Below are positions 9,942 to 19,110 of a DNA stretch of 64,000 nt, piece after piece. A program made the position numbers and the translations under genes. The notes beneath the pieces were generated by a model. That model searched no databases, was not told the origin of the DNA, and saw only the letters and a list, made by a program, of their open reading frames with translations. How positions within the stretch are numbered: position 1 is the first letter of the stretch; every line of letters begins with the position of its first letter. The DNA comes from Desulfobacca sp. (GTDB lineage Bacteria > Desulfobacterota > Desulfobaccia > Desulfobaccales > Desulfobaccaceae), in assembly GCA_020725545.1 (NCBI GenBank), contig DYEV01000034.1, positions 1-64,000 on the forward strand, written 5' to 3'.

Positions 9942-10897
9942 TGGTACGCTATCAGCGTTGGCTGCAAGCAGGCGCTTTTTACTTTCTGGTGGCCATCACT
10001 GGCAGCCTGCTGCCAGGCACGTACTACGTCACCCTCCTCAACCTCATCGGCCTCCATATTATCATTGTTTTGGGGTTGAATCTGCTGATGGGCTACGCCG
10101 GTCAGATTTCTTTAGGGCATGCCGCCTTTTTTGGGCTGGGGGCCTATACTTCGGCCATCCTCACCACGACTTATAAAGTGGACCCGGTTCTGGGCCTGTT
10201 GGCCGGCCTGTTGCTGAGCGGCTTGGTGGCAGTGGTCGTCGGCATTCCAGCCCTGAAACTGAAAGGGTATTATCTGGCCATGGCGACTCTCGGTTTTGGT
10301 ATTATCGTTGCCATTGCCTTTCAACAGATGGACTGGCTGACCGGCGGCCCTTCGGGGTTTATGGGCATACCGCCCTTCCGCCTCTTGGGTTGGTCCTTCA
10401 AGACTCCTACAACCGGCTTTTTCTTTGTCTGGACGGTGGTTGGCCTCATCCTCTTTTTAAGCCTGAACATAGTTGACTCCCGGATCGGCCGGGCTTTGCG
10501 GGCCATTCACGACAGCGAAACCGCGGCTCTGGCCATGGGGGTGGACGCCCAGCGCCTCAAACTCCTGATCTTTGTGGTGAGCGCCCTCTACGCCTCACTG
10601 GCCGGCAGCCTCCTGGCCCACACCACCAACTTCATCGCCCCTTCCTCCTTCGGCTTCATGTTCTCCATAAAGCTGGTCACCATGGTGGTGGTGGGTGGCA
10701 TGGCCAGCATCTGGGGGTCACTCCTGGGCGCTGCGGTCTTAACAATCTTGCCGGAGCTGTTGGCTGTCTTCCATGACCTGGAAGTGGTGATTTTTGGCCT
10801 CATCCTCATGGTGGTGATGATTTTTCTGCCCCGGGGGTTAGTGCGCGGTCTGTTGGACCTCTGGGAGTTCCGGCAGCGCAAACAGCAAGGTCGTTGA
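9941..10897 (+). CDS. livM: Branched-chain-type ABC transporter permease LivM
   Basis: The second permease (318 residues from ATG 9941) is rich in membrane spans. NLLMGYAGQISLGHAAFFGL (about 47-66) is the signature start of the LivM core, and DSRIGRALRAIHDSETAALA (about 180-199) is the coupling-helix region. It pairs with LivH to form the channel. The start codon overlaps the livH stop by one base, and livG begins 7 bases after its own stop. Confidence 0.94.
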   Translation: MVRYQRWLQAGAFYFLVAITGSLLPGTYYVTLLNLIGLHIIIVLGLNLLMGYAGQISLGHAAFFGLGAYTSAILTTTYKVDPVLGLLAGLLLSGLVAVVVGIPALKLKGYYLAMATLGFGIIVAIAFQQMDWLTGGPSGFMGIPPFRLLGWSFKTPTTGFFFVWTVVGLILFLSLNIVDSRIGRALRAIHDSETAALAMGVDAQRLKLLIFVVSALYASLAGSLLAHTTNFIAPSSFGFMFSIKLVTMVVVGGMASIWGSLLGAAVLTILPELLAVFHDLEVVIFGLILMVVMIFLPRGLVRGLLDLWEFRQRKQQGR

Positions 10898-10904
10898 GGG
10901 AATT

Positions 10905-11681
10905 ATGGATCCACCGGCTCTGCTCACTCTCAAGGACGTCGGCATCTCTTTCGGTGGCCTCCAAGCCGTGAAACAGGTCTCGTTTCAGGTCCAGGAGGGG
11001 CAGATCAAGGCCCTCATCGGCCCGAACGGCGCCGGCAAGACCACCCTGTTCAATCTTATTACCGGCATGCTGACGCCGGATCAGGGCGAGATCCTTTTCC
11101 ACCGTCAGGCCATCCAGGGACTGCCGCCCTTCCAGATTGCGGCGCGGGGCATCTCCCGGACCTTCCAGATCGTCCAACTTTTCGGTCATATGACGGTAGT
11201 GGAAAACGTCATGGTGGGGCGACATATTCGCACCCGAGCGGGGCTCTTGGCCGCAGCCCTGCGGCTGCCCTGGAGCCGGCGGGAAGAGGCGGCCATCCGG
11301 GCGCAAAGCCTGGAGTGGCTGGCTTTCGTCGGCTTACAGGCCCGGGCCGACGACTATGCCGCCAACCTGCCCCTGGGTCATCAGCGCCTCCTGGAGATAG
11401 CCCGGGCCCTGGCCACCGACCCCAAACTTCTCCTGTTGGACGAACCCGCAGCCGGGTTGGATATGACCGAAACGGAACGCCTGAAGGATCTCATTTTCGC
11501 CATTCGTGAAAAGGAGATCAGCGTCCTGTTGGTGGAGCATGATATGAGCCTGACCATGGAAGTGGCTGACGAAATCGTGGTCCTGGATCACGGCGAGCTC
11601 CTGGCCGAAGGCCCACCCCGGGAGATCCAGCGCCATCCTGCCGTCATTGCCGCTTATTTGGGCCGGGATTGGGAGAAGTAG
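10905..11681 (+). CDS. livG: Branched-chain-type ABC transporter ATPase LivG
   Basis: This 258-residue ABC ATPase has a Walker A motif GPNGAGKTT (about 38-46), a Q-loop region with GISRTFQIVQLFGHMTVVEN, a signature-like NLPLGHQRLLEIARAL (LSGGQ replaced by LPLGH, usual in LivG) and Walker B LLLLDEPAAGLD. It energises LivHM. Its partner LivF is not next to it, as is usual, but at 20375-21112 on the other strand. The operon ends here, and the next gene (pal) is unrelated. Confidence 0.94.
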   Translation: MDPPALLTLKDVGISFGGLQAVKQVSFQVQEGQIKALIGPNGAGKTTLFNLITGMLTPDQGEILFHRQAIQGLPPFQIAARGISRTFQIVQLFGHMTVVENVMVGRHIRTRAGLLAAALRLPWSRREEAAIRAQSLEWLAFVGLQARADDYAANLPLGHQRLLEIARALATDPKLLLLDEPAAGLDMTETERLKDLIFAIREKEISVLLVEHDMSLTMEVADEIVVLDHGELLAEGPPREIQRHPAVIAAYLGRDWEK

Positions 11682-11908
11682 CGGGCTTGGCCGGTTTTAT
11701 CACCGCTGACCGAGCTTGGTGCGCCAATACTCCGGCGTCCCGGCACCGCCCCTTTTCAGAAAAGCATTTTTTTCCCATGAATAAATATGCTATTATTTTT
11801 CCATTATCTGGGTGCGGCGAGACCGCGGCTTAACCATGGCCTTTCCCCCAATATCCTCTGCGCCACCAAAGATAAAACTGTTTCATCTCTCCAAGGGAGT
11901 TGAACATT

Positions 11909-12481
11909 ATGAGTAAAACAAAACTGCTGCTGTTTGCTTGTGCCGTTGTGCTTCTCCTCTTCATCTGCGGTTGTGCCAAGAAAAAAGTCGTGGCCACCAC
12001 TGGGCCGGAAGGCGCCGAGGCCCAACCTGGGCAGATTCAAGAGGAAACTTTGGGTGGCGGCTTGCCTGGGGAACGACTGGGCCGCGCCCGCCGGGGAGTT
12101 TCGGCCCGGGCCCAGGCCTATGGTCCCGAGGGCATCGCCTTTGAGAGCGAAGACGTGCATTTTGAGTTTGACCAGGCCACCCTGACGCCGGCATCGCGGC
12201 AGATTCTCCAGAAAAAAGCCGCCTTCATGCAGAAACATCCGGAAGTGCAGATCACCATTGAAGGACACTGCGACCAACGGGGCAGCAGTGATTATAACCT
12301 GGCCCTGGGGCAGCGCCGGGCTGACGCCGTCAAAAATTACCTGGAAGATTTAGGGATCGCCGGCAATCGCATGGCCACGGTCAGCTACGGCAAGGAACAG
12401 CCCCTGGATCCGGAGATGACTGAAGCCGCCTTTGCCCGCAACCGCCGGGCCCATCTGGCCATCGGCGGCTTAACTGATTAA
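11909..12481 (+). CDS. pal: Peptidoglycan-associated lipoprotein Pal
   Basis: The 190-residue OmpA-family lipoprotein starts at ATG 11909 with AAGGGAG 9 bases upstream. Signal peptide MSKTKLLLFACAVVLLLFIC leads to a lipobox with Cys22. After a short linker the OmpA domain covers about residues 75-190: DVHFEFDQATLTPASRQIL, then ITIEGHCDQRGSSDYNLALG and the peptidoglycan-binding RRADAVKNYL and GKEQPLDP. Pal links the outer membrane to peptidoglycan and binds TolB. It is followed by cpoB and separated by about 9 kb, in opposite orientation, from tolQRAB. A repeat sits between it and cpoB. Confidence 0.93.
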   Translation: MSKTKLLLFACAVVLLLFICGCAKKKVVATTGPEGAEAQPGQIQEETLGGGLPGERLGRARRGVSARAQAYGPEGIAFESEDVHFEFDQATLTPASRQILQKKAAFMQKHPEVQITIEGHCDQRGSSDYNLALGQRRADAVKNYLEDLGIAGNRMATVSYGKEQPLDPEMTEAAFARNRRAHLAIGGLTD

Positions 12482-12483
12482 CC

Positions 12484-12577
12484 CAAATCAGGCGATTTGC
12501 AGCCACAACCTTTAGTTCTGAGCGCAGGCTAAAGCCTGCGGCTACCAAGCGCTTTCTTCAACAATCGCTCAATTTTA
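12484..12577 (-). repeat. Dispersed repeat family A, internally deleted copy
   Basis: This copy matches, in inverted orientation, the repeats at 21161-21286 and 59490-59617. It keeps the core palindrome built on GCAGGCTAAAGCCTGCGGC and the end TTTCTTCAACAATCGCT, but lacks about 35 bases of the middle (the part containing the GTTACTGCTACC-type stretch). It fills most of the gap between pal and cpoB. Confidence 0.65.
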
Positions 12578-12631
12578 GATTAGTTCTGTTAGAAAATAAG
12601 GGGTGGCTATCCCTTCCCAAAAACACTGGCA

Positions 12632-13579
12632 ATGTTTACGCAGAAAAACTTGCACCCTCAGGATATGGCAAAAATCTTCGCCCCTCGGACAAGAAAGCCG
12701 AACCGGACGGGGGTAAAGTGGCTGCGGTCGGCAACGGTCCTGTTGCTCGCCCTGATCCTCGTCCTGCCGGGCTGCGGCGATCTACCCTTTGCCAAAAAGT
12801 CCCCGCCGCCAAACGCGGAACCGGTCTTTGAACCGCCGCCGGCGCCGCTGGAACCGCTGCCGCCGCTGCGGGCCAACCCGTCATCAGGCGCAATTTCAGG
12901 GGGTGCCCCTGTCCTTGACAGCCGTCTCGCTGATTTAGCGAGTCAGGTTGAGGCCTTGCGAGTCCGCCTGCAGGCGGTGGAGGGCAAACTGGCGGAGCAG
13001 GAACATCAACTGCAACAGTGGAGTCAGACCGGCGGCCCGCAACAGTCCCAGACCCGGGAGCGCCTCGTGGGGCTGGAGCGGGATCTGGCTGCGGTCCAGG
13101 AACGATTGGCCCGGTTGGAAGGCCAACGGGCGGCCCCGGCGCCCCGGGTGGAATCTCCTCTCGAGGCTCCCACCATTCGCGAAGTACCGCCGCCGGCCGC
13201 CGCCAAACCTAGCAGCGACCCCTTTGGGGAAGGCATGACCCTCTATAAGAAGAAATCCTACCCCGCAGCCCGGGAGCAGCTGCAGCAATTTTTAAAAGAG
13301 CACCCCAGGGGCGACAAGGCCATCGAAGCCCGCTATTATCTGGCGGATTGTCTCCTCCAGGAAAAAAGATATGATGAAGCCGTTGTGGAATTCAACAAAA
13401 TTGTGGAAGGCCATCCCAAAAGCGCCTTGGCCCCGGCGGCCCTCTTGAAACAATCCCAGGCCTTCAAGGCCCAGGGCAAGACCAAAGTCGCCAACCTGGT
13501 GTTGGAGAAGCTCGTGGCCGATTATCCCAAAAGTCCCGAGGCCGCCCATGCCAGGAAATTGCTGGGCAATCGCCCTTAA
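12632..13579 (+). CDS. cpoB: Tol-Pal system protein CpoB/YbgF
   Basis: This 315-residue envelope protein contains a hydrophobic stretch ending in a lipobox (LVLPGC, Cys about 48), so it may be a lipoprotein here. A proline-rich linker follows, then a coiled coil (about 90-160, heptad-like with many Q/E/R/L) and a C-terminal TPR domain (about 195-310) with DPFGEGMTLYKKKSYPAARE, PRGDKAIEARYYLADCLLQE and AAHARKLLGNRP. CpoB coordinates Tol-Pal with cell-wall synthesis during division. It follows pal, as in most Gram-negatives. The long positively charged N-terminus before the hydrophobic stretch means the true start could be the ATG at 12665. Confidence 0.88.
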   Translation: MFTQKNLHPQDMAKIFAPRTRKPNRTGVKWLRSATVLLLALILVLPGCGDLPFAKKSPPPNAEPVFEPPPAPLEPLPPLRANPSSGAISGGAPVLDSRLADLASQVEALRVRLQAVEGKLAEQEHQLQQWSQTGGPQQSQTRERLVGLERDLAAVQERLARLEGQRAAPAPRVESPLEAPTIREVPPPAAAKPSSDPFGEGMTLYKKKSYPAAREQLQQFLKEHPRGDKAIEARYYLADCLLQEKRYDEAVVEFNKIVEGHPKSALAPAALLKQSQAFKAQGKTKVANLVLEKLVADYPKSPEAAHARKLLGNRP

Positions 13580-13600
13580 GAAAGAAAAAAGGAAACCGCT

Positions 13601-15490
13601 GTGTTAAAATTCATGCGCAAACACGCCAATTCCTGGCTGGTGGGCCTGATTATCGGTGCCATTATCGTTGTCTTCGTCCTCTGGGGCATCGGCACCTTCC
13701 GGTCGGCCCAGTTTCAGGTGGTGGCCAAAATCAATGGCACCAGCATCTATATGCCTGAGTATATGCGAGCCTATCAGAATCTGCTGCGCACCTATCAAGA
13801 GCGGCTGGGGGGCGATTTTAACGAAGAGGTGGCCAAAGCCCTCAATCTGCCGGCCCAGACCTTGAATCAGCTCATCGATGAGCTGCTCATTCGCCAGGCC
13901 GGCGAGCGTTTGGGGTTGACCGTCACCGATGCGGAACTCCGCCAATACATCCAGCGGAATCCCGTCTTTGCCGATGAACGGGGTTTCAGCGAAAAACGCT
14001 ACTATCAGATCCTGGCCCGCCAGCGGCTGCCGGCGTCTGATTATGAGGCCTATGAACGGCAACGCTTAGCCCTCCAAAAGGTCATCGGCTTTATCACCTC
14101 TTTTGCCAAAGTCACCGAAACCGATCTGGAGGAGGCCTACCGGTTGGAACATGAGGCGGTGCGGGTAGATTACCTGGTGCTGCCACCGACGCGGTTCATG
14201 AAACAGCAGCAGGTAACCCCGGCCGAAGTGGAGGAATTGTATAAAAGCCAGGCAGAGCGTTTCCGGGAGCCTGAGAAGTTTCGGGCCGCTATTCTCTTTC
14301 TGCCCTTTGCTGATTTTGCCAAAAATCTGCAACCTGACCCCCAAAAATTGGAAAGTTTCTTTTACGACCATCTGGAGCAATTTTCCCGACCCCAGGCCGT
14401 GCGGGTCCAGGAAGTGAAGCTGGCCATCCCGGCCCAAGCCACGCCGGCTGATCGCCAACGTCTACAGGAAGTGGCTGCCACTATTCTGCAGGGGGCCCGC
14501 CGCAGCCTGCCCTTGGACCAACTCCTGCGGCGTGCAGCTCTGCCACCGGGGCTGCGGCCACAGGTGGAAGATTTGGGAGTGGTGCAAAGAGGACAGAAGC
14601 CGGCGGAATGGGAAGCCGTCGTTTTTGGCCTGAAAAAAGGCGAGGTGGGGTTGGTCACCACCCCCGCGGGCCTGCATCTGGTCCAGGTGGTGGACATTGT
14701 GGAAACCAAGGCTCCAACCCTGGCGGCGGTGCAGCCCCAGGTGGAGAAGGCCTGGCGGGAAGCTGAGGCCGTGCATCTGGCCCAAGAGCGTGCGGCCGCA
14801 CTGCGCCAGCAGATGGTGAGTACCTCATTGGCTGAGGTTGCGAGACAGCATAACTTGCCTTATCAGCAGACCCCTTTTCTCGCCCCCCAGGAGCCTCTTC
14901 CGGGGTTGGGACTGCAGCCTGCCGTTTCCCAGGCTGCTTTGGCCCTGAAACCGCAGGAGGTCAGCAAACCCATTGCCCTCCGGGATGGCATTGCCTTGGT
15001 GCAGCTGGTGGAACGGCGAGAGAGCGTTATCCCTCCCTTGGAACAGATCAAAGACCGGGTGGCGGAGGCCGTGCGTCTGGAAAAAGCTAAGAGCGCGGCC
15101 GCTCAGGAAGCCAAGAACTTACTGGCCCGCTTGCAGAAAGGCGAGCCGTTGGCCAAAGTGGCGGCCCAGGCGGATCTGCCCGTAAAAGACAGCGGTTGGT
15201 TCACCCGGCCCCAAGGGTTCCCAGGATATCCTCAGAATCAAGACTTGGTTACCACGGCTTTCACCCTGTCGACCCAGCAGCCGCGGCCCCCAGAGCCCAT
15301 CAGCGTGAACGGCGACCATGTGATTCTGGTGTTGAAAGACCGACGCCAGCCCAGTGCCGAGCAATTTGCCCAGGACAAGGAACAGCTTCAGCAAGCCTTG
15401 CTGGAGATGAAACGGCAGATGGTCTTCACCCAATGGTTGGCCGAGGAACGCCAACGGGCCAAGATCAAAGTATACGACCTGCCATCCTAA
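13601..15490 (+). CDS. ppiD: PpiD/SurA-type peptidyl-prolyl isomerase, membrane-anchored
   Basis: The 629-residue periplasmic foldase starts at GTG 13601, with GGAAA upstream. One N-terminal membrane anchor (about 14-33, LVGLIIGAIIVVFVLWGIG) is followed by a SurA-like N domain (NGTSIYMPEYMRAYQNLL) and PpiC-type rotamase regions (for example GVVQRGQKPAEWEAVVFGLK and GEVGLVTTPAGLHLVQVVDI, about 325-370). The architecture matches PpiD, which assists folding of exported proteins at the Sec exit. It follows cpoB by 21 bases and is probably cotranscribed. Confidence 0.87.
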   Translation: MLKFMRKHANSWLVGLIIGAIIVVFVLWGIGTFRSAQFQVVAKINGTSIYMPEYMRAYQNLLRTYQERLGGDFNEEVAKALNLPAQTLNQLIDELLIRQAGERLGLTVTDAELRQYIQRNPVFADERGFSEKRYYQILARQRLPASDYEAYERQRLALQKVIGFITSFAKVTETDLEEAYRLEHEAVRVDYLVLPPTRFMKQQQVTPAEVEELYKSQAERFREPEKFRAAILFLPFADFAKNLQPDPQKLESFFYDHLEQFSRPQAVRVQEVKLAIPAQATPADRQRLQEVAATILQGARRSLPLDQLLRRAALPPGLRPQVEDLGVVQRGQKPAEWEAVVFGLKKGEVGLVTTPAGLHLVQVVDIVETKAPTLAAVQPQVEKAWREAEAVHLAQERAAALRQQMVSTSLAEVARQHNLPYQQTPFLAPQEPLPGLGLQPAVSQAALALKPQEVSKPIALRDGIALVQLVERRESVIPPLEQIKDRVAEAVRLEKAKSAAAQEAKNLLARLQKGEPLAKVAAQADLPVKDSGWFTRPQGFPGYPQNQDLVTTAFTLSTQQPRPPEPISVNGDHVILVLKDRRQPSAEQFAQDKEQLQQALLEMKRQMVFTQWLAEERQRAKIKVYDLPS

Positions 15491-15554
15491 GTATTGCCGA
15501 TTTTCCGGCCCACAACACCCGATTCACGGCTGACTTTTATCAAGGAGCGTCCAG

Positions 15555-16274
15555 ATGATCAATTTCTTTAACAACTACCTGCTTACCCCTTATGTGCAGG
15601 CAGTCTTATTTTTCCTCCTCATCGGCCTGTTCTTCCTGCAATACCGCCGCCGTGCGACCCTGGTCAGCACGAGCCTGAGCTGGCTGCGGACCATTATCCT
15701 GCTGGTGCTCTTCCTCTATTTTGCCTGGAACTGGGCCAGCGAGATTCCCTCGTCGCTCCGGGCCGCCAGTGTTTTCGGCATGTTCTTGATCAACCTGAGC
15801 ATGATCTTCAATCTGATCCTGGGGAGCTTCGAAGAACGATATCGGCAGGCTTTGGAGGCCTACAGCCGGGAGGCCACGAATAAGGCCCTGCTGGAGAAGG
15901 TGTGGAGTGCTGGCCGAAGGTATCTGCGGACCCGCTTTTTTCTCGAAGCGCTCTTCAGCGGTCACTCACCCGGTACCTTTCTGCAGGGAATCATGAATTA
16001 TCAGATCCCCTTGGACATCAAACTTGCATTGGCTAAGCAGGGCGTGGCCGCAGAAGTAGTGACCCACCAGACCCTGCTGACCTTCCTAGCGGCCCGCCTG
16101 GCCCAATCCACCCTGCTGCCCGCGGAACTGAAGAAAGCCATCGCCCAAACCCTAAAACAGTTTGCCGAACATGCCTGGCTCCAGGAAAAGGTGGATGATT
16201 TCCTGCATCTGGCCATGACCGATCCGAAGAAACTGACCGACTTGTCGGGACCGGAGCCGCCGGAGGATCACTAG
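15555..16274 (+). CDS. Membrane protein of unknown function
   Basis: I do not recognise this 239-residue protein. Three hydrophobic segments lie in the first 95 residues (about 13-27, 45-61 and 73-91), followed by a soluble, mainly helical region of about 140 residues. There are no cysteine motifs, nucleotide-binding loops or obvious catalytic signatures. The start ATG 15555 has AAGGAG upstream. It is 64 bases behind ppiD and may share its transcript. The topology, a short membrane anchor with a helical cytoplasmic tail, would suit a structural or scaffolding role, but this is only a description. Confidence 0.7.
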   Translation: MINFFNNYLLTPYVQAVLFFLLIGLFFLQYRRRATLVSTSLSWLRTIILLVLFLYFAWNWASEIPSSLRAASVFGMFLINLSMIFNLILGSFEERYRQALEAYSREATNKALLEKVWSAGRRYLRTRFFLEALFSGHSPGTFLQGIMNYQIPLDIKLALAKQGVAAEVVTHQTLLTFLAARLAQSTLLPAELKKAIAQTLKQFAEHAWLQEKVDDFLHLAMTDPKKLTDLSGPEPPEDH

Positions 16275-16364
16275 GAGGTTATTGCAAAAATTCTTTGAAG
16301 GGAAGGGGCCGGGGGGCGCTGCCCCCTCCCCTCTCCCCGCAAACCCCTCCCTCAACCCCGACGT

Positions 16365-16389
16365 GGCCTTTTGGCGAGGCCAAAAGGCC
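16365..16389. other. Perfect 11-bp hairpin upstream of lutB-like gene
   Basis: GGCCTTTTGGC and GCCAAAAGGCC are separated by GAG. The hairpin lies between the unknown membrane-protein gene and the LutB-like gene, beside a GC-rich stretch with further short palindromes (16308-16335). No T-run follows. It may be an extragenic palindrome or an operator. Confidence 0.4.
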
Positions 16390-16480
16390 AGCAAACCTGC
16401 TGCAAGTCCTTAGCCTGCCCTGCGGGCCAATATTTTTTTAAGATAACGACGCCGAGACGTCCGGCGAATCGGTCCTCACC

Positions 16481-17851
16481 ATGCAACCACCGAGCTTTTC
16501 CTTTGAAATCCCTGCCATCCGAGCCGCCGCCCAACGGGCTCTGGCGGCCCGGGAGAAGATAGTTACCGCCGCTCCGGACTGGGATACCTGGCGGCAGCAG
16601 GCCCATGCCATCAAGAGGGAAGTCATCACTCATCTGGATGCATATCTGGCCGAACTTCAGACCAAGGTGCAGGGTTGGGGTGGGCGGGTGCTGGACGCTG
16701 CTGATGCCAGACAGGCCAACGAATGCCTTACGGCTCTGGCCCGCCGCCATGGGAGCCGGCTGGTGGTCAAGGCCAAGTCCATGACCAGCGAAGAGATCGG
16801 CCTTACCGCCGCCTTGACCGCGGCGGGGATGGAGGTGGTGGAGACTGATTTAGGGGAATTCATCGTCCAGGTGGCCGGCGACACGCCGTCGCACCTTACC
16901 GCCCCGGCCATGCATCTGAACCGCCGGGATATCGCCCGGCTGTTTGCCGAGCGCCTGCACCTGCCCCGGCAGACGGAACCCGAGGCCCTCTCCCGCCAGG
17001 GTGCCGGCTATCTTCGCGGCCGCTTTTGGCAGGCCCAAATAGGCATCACGGGGGTCAACTTTGCCGCCGCGGCCAGCGGCCACTTGGTGATGTTGGAAAA
17101 TGAGGGCAACCTGCGCCTCTCGGCTTCGGCCCCGCCGGTACATGTGGCCTTGATGGGGCTGGAGAAGATTATTCCCAGCCTGGACGATTTGGCGGTCTTT
17201 TTACGCCTGCTGCCCGCCAGTGCCACCGGCCAACGTCTCACCGCCTACGTCAATTTCATCGCCGGTCTGAAGCCGCAGCCCCAGGGCCAGCAGGCCTTTT
17301 ATCTGGTGCTCTTGGACAACGGCCGCCGGCGCCTGGCCGCGGACCCGCTCCTGCGGGAAGCCTTATATTGTCTGCGCTGTGGCGCCTGTCTGAACATCTG
17401 TCCCATTTTCCAAATAGGCGGCGGCCATCTCTACGGCCAGGTTTATCCAGGCGCCATCGGCATCATCTTGGCTGCTTATCTGGGCGGCCATGCCGATCGC
17501 ACCGACCTGTGCACCCAATGCGGTGCCTGTACCCGGATCTGCCCCGTCGGCATTGATCTGGCCGCGCACATTGCCCGGTTGCGGCGTCGCAGCCGCAGCC
17601 ATCCCTGGCTACGGACTGCCATGCAAGGTGCTGGTTTTATCCTCCAACACCCCTCCCTCTATCGAGGCCTCACGCCCCTGGGACGCTGGCTCTGGCGACG
17701 GCTGCCGCCGGGGCGCCAGGCTGCCTGGAGGGGGGGGCACCGGCAGCCGCCCACCGTGCCGTCCCGCAGTTTTTTTGAGCTGCTCCAGTCAGAGAGTCAA
17801 ACAGACCGGTCAACCGCCGGAGATCCGGAAACAAGGGCTGAAAAGCATTGA
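16481..17851 (+). CDS. lutB: LUD-domain iron-sulfur protein, LutB-like
   Basis: This 456-residue protein combines a LutB/YkgF-type LUD domain (about 60-290, with KSMTSEEIGLTAALTAAGME and the FAAAASGHLVMLENEGN-type stretch) with two 4Fe-4S motifs, CLRCGACLNICP (about 297-308) and CTQCGACTRICP (about 344-355). The family is the Fe-S subunit of L-lactate oxidation and related dehydrogenases. LutA and LutC partners are absent nearby, so the substrate is uncertain. The C-terminus is arginine-rich. Its TGA lies inside the arm of a bidirectional terminator shared with livK2. Confidence 0.85.
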   Translation: MQPPSFSFEIPAIRAAAQRALAAREKIVTAAPDWDTWRQQAHAIKREVITHLDAYLAELQTKVQGWGGRVLDAADARQANECLTALARRHGSRLVVKAKSMTSEEIGLTAALTAAGMEVVETDLGEFIVQVAGDTPSHLTAPAMHLNRRDIARLFAERLHLPRQTEPEALSRQGAGYLRGRFWQAQIGITGVNFAAAASGHLVMLENEGNLRLSASAPPVHVALMGLEKIIPSLDDLAVFLRLLPASATGQRLTAYVNFIAGLKPQPQGQQAFYLVLLDNGRRRLAADPLLREALYCLRCGACLNICPIFQIGGGHLYGQVYPGAIGIILAAYLGGHADRTDLCTQCGACTRICPVGIDLAAHIARLRRRSRSHPWLRTAMQGAGFILQHPSLYRGLTPLGRWLWRRLPPGRQAAWRGGHRQPPTVPSRSFFELLQSESQTDRSTAGDPETRAEKH

Positions 17852-17874
17852 GGCGGCTAGCGAGCCGCCTCAAT
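17847..17874. terminator. Bidirectional intrinsic terminator between lutB-like gene and livK2
   Basis: Perfect 12-bp arms (ATTGAGGCGGCT / AGCCGCCTCAAT) enclose the 4-base loop AGCG. TTT follows on the plus strand, and a CTTTT stretch follows a few bases on for the minus strand. The position between two converging genes fits termination from both sides. Confidence 0.8.
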
Positions 17875-17908
17875 TTTGCCACTTAGAGAGCGACCGGCTT
17901 GCCCTCAG

Positions 17909-19048
17909 CTATTTCACCTTCACGTATTTGCCATCCTTCACTTCAAACAAAGCCACGTCGCCCTTGACCACGTCATGATCCGGGTTGAACGACAGCCGGC
18001 CCGTGACGCCGTCGTAATCTTTCACTTCATCCAGGAATTTCTTGATGCCGTCCGGTGTGGGGCCATACTTCTTCATGCCCTCGGCCACCAGGTTGGTCAT
18101 GTCATAGGTGAGGGCGGCGAACATGATGTTTACCGGTTCATTGGGAATGGCTTTCACCAGGGCATAGTAGGCCTCTTTGAACTCCTTGTTCCTGGGCGTG
18201 TCATACTCTTCATGATATTCGCTGGCCACCAGGTGCCCCTCGGCGGCCTTGCCGGCCAATTCAATATAAATGGGGGCAATGTCGCCGTAAACCCCGACAA
18301 TCCGTTGGTTGAGGCCCAACTGCCGGGCCTGGGCCGCGGCCGGGGCGGTCTCCTGATAATAACCGGGGATGAAGAGGATATCCGGGTTGGCGGCCTTAAT
18401 ATTGGTCAACTGAGCCTTAAAATCCTTGGCACCCCGCATGAATGATTCGGTGGCCACCACCTTGATGCCCAATTGTTCGAAGTATTTACTAAACAGATCG
18501 TTGCAGCCTTTACCGTAGGGCTCATTGGAGTAAAGAATCCCCACGGTCTTGGGGTTATAGGTTTGGGCGATATACGTCGTCAGGGCCTCGGCTTGCTTGT
18601 CGATGCGGGAACAGCCCCGATAGATGTAAGCCCCGGCGCCGCTGACCTTAGGAGAGGTAGCAGTTGGGGTAATCATGGGGATCTTGGCTTCGTTGGCCGA
18701 GGGTGCCGCGGCCAGGGCGGCGCCGGAGGTCATGGGGCCGATGATGGCGACGACTTTATCCACGTTGATTAATTTCTGGACGGCATTCACGGCACTGGTG
18801 GGGGAATCTTTTTCATCCTCGAAGATCACCTCCAGCTTCTGACCATTGATGCCGCCGGCCTTGTTGATGGCGGCCACCGCCAACTCAACGCCCCGTTTGG
18901 CCGGCAGGCCGTCTTCCGCCCCCGCGGAGAGCCGCAGGACCGAACCGATTTTAATGGGAGCAGCCGCCTGACCTACCTGTGGCGACAGAACCAGGCTGCC
19001 CAGCAAACCTATGGAAATCACTAAAATACTGAGCTTTTTCAACGACAT
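17909..19048 (-). CDS. Branched-chain-type ABC transporter substrate-binding protein, second copy
   Basis: The 379-residue periplasmic binding protein starts at MSLKKLSILVISIGLLGSLV. The ATG at 19048 has AGGAGG 6 bases before it, whereas an earlier in-frame ATG directly abuts that site. The signal peptide ends at VGQAAA; the mature part begins PIKIGSVLRLSAGAEDG and contains the family motif INKAGGINGQKLEVIFEDEK. It is the same family as the protein at 7746-8921 but clearly diverged. It is the last gene of the minus-strand group livF-paaK2-livK2 and ends at a shared terminator. It probably feeds the same LivHM/GF transporter with another ligand (inference). Confidence 0.92.
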   Translation of the reverse strand: MSLKKLSILVISIGLLGSLVLSPQVGQAAAPIKIGSVLRLSAGAEDGLPAKRGVELAVAAINKAGGINGQKLEVIFEDEKDSPTSAVNAVQKLINVDKVVAIIGPMTSGAALAAAPSANEAKIPMITPTATSPKVSGAGAYIYRGCSRIDKQAEALTTYIAQTYNPKTVGILYSNEPYGKGCNDLFSKYFEQLGIKVVATESFMRGAKDFKAQLTNIKAANPDILFIPGYYQETAPAAAQARQLGLNQRIVGVYGDIAPIYIELAGKAAEGHLVASEYHEEYDTPRNKEFKEAYYALVKAIPNEPVNIMFAALTYDMTNLVAEGMKKYGPTPDGIKKFLDEVKDYDGVTGRLSFNPDHDVVKGDVALFEVKDGKYVKVK

Positions 19049-19110
19049 TGCCATCCTCCTTGCGTGTGATGGTGCTATGGTTACAAAGGTGCCGAAAAAA
19101 TGCAACAGAA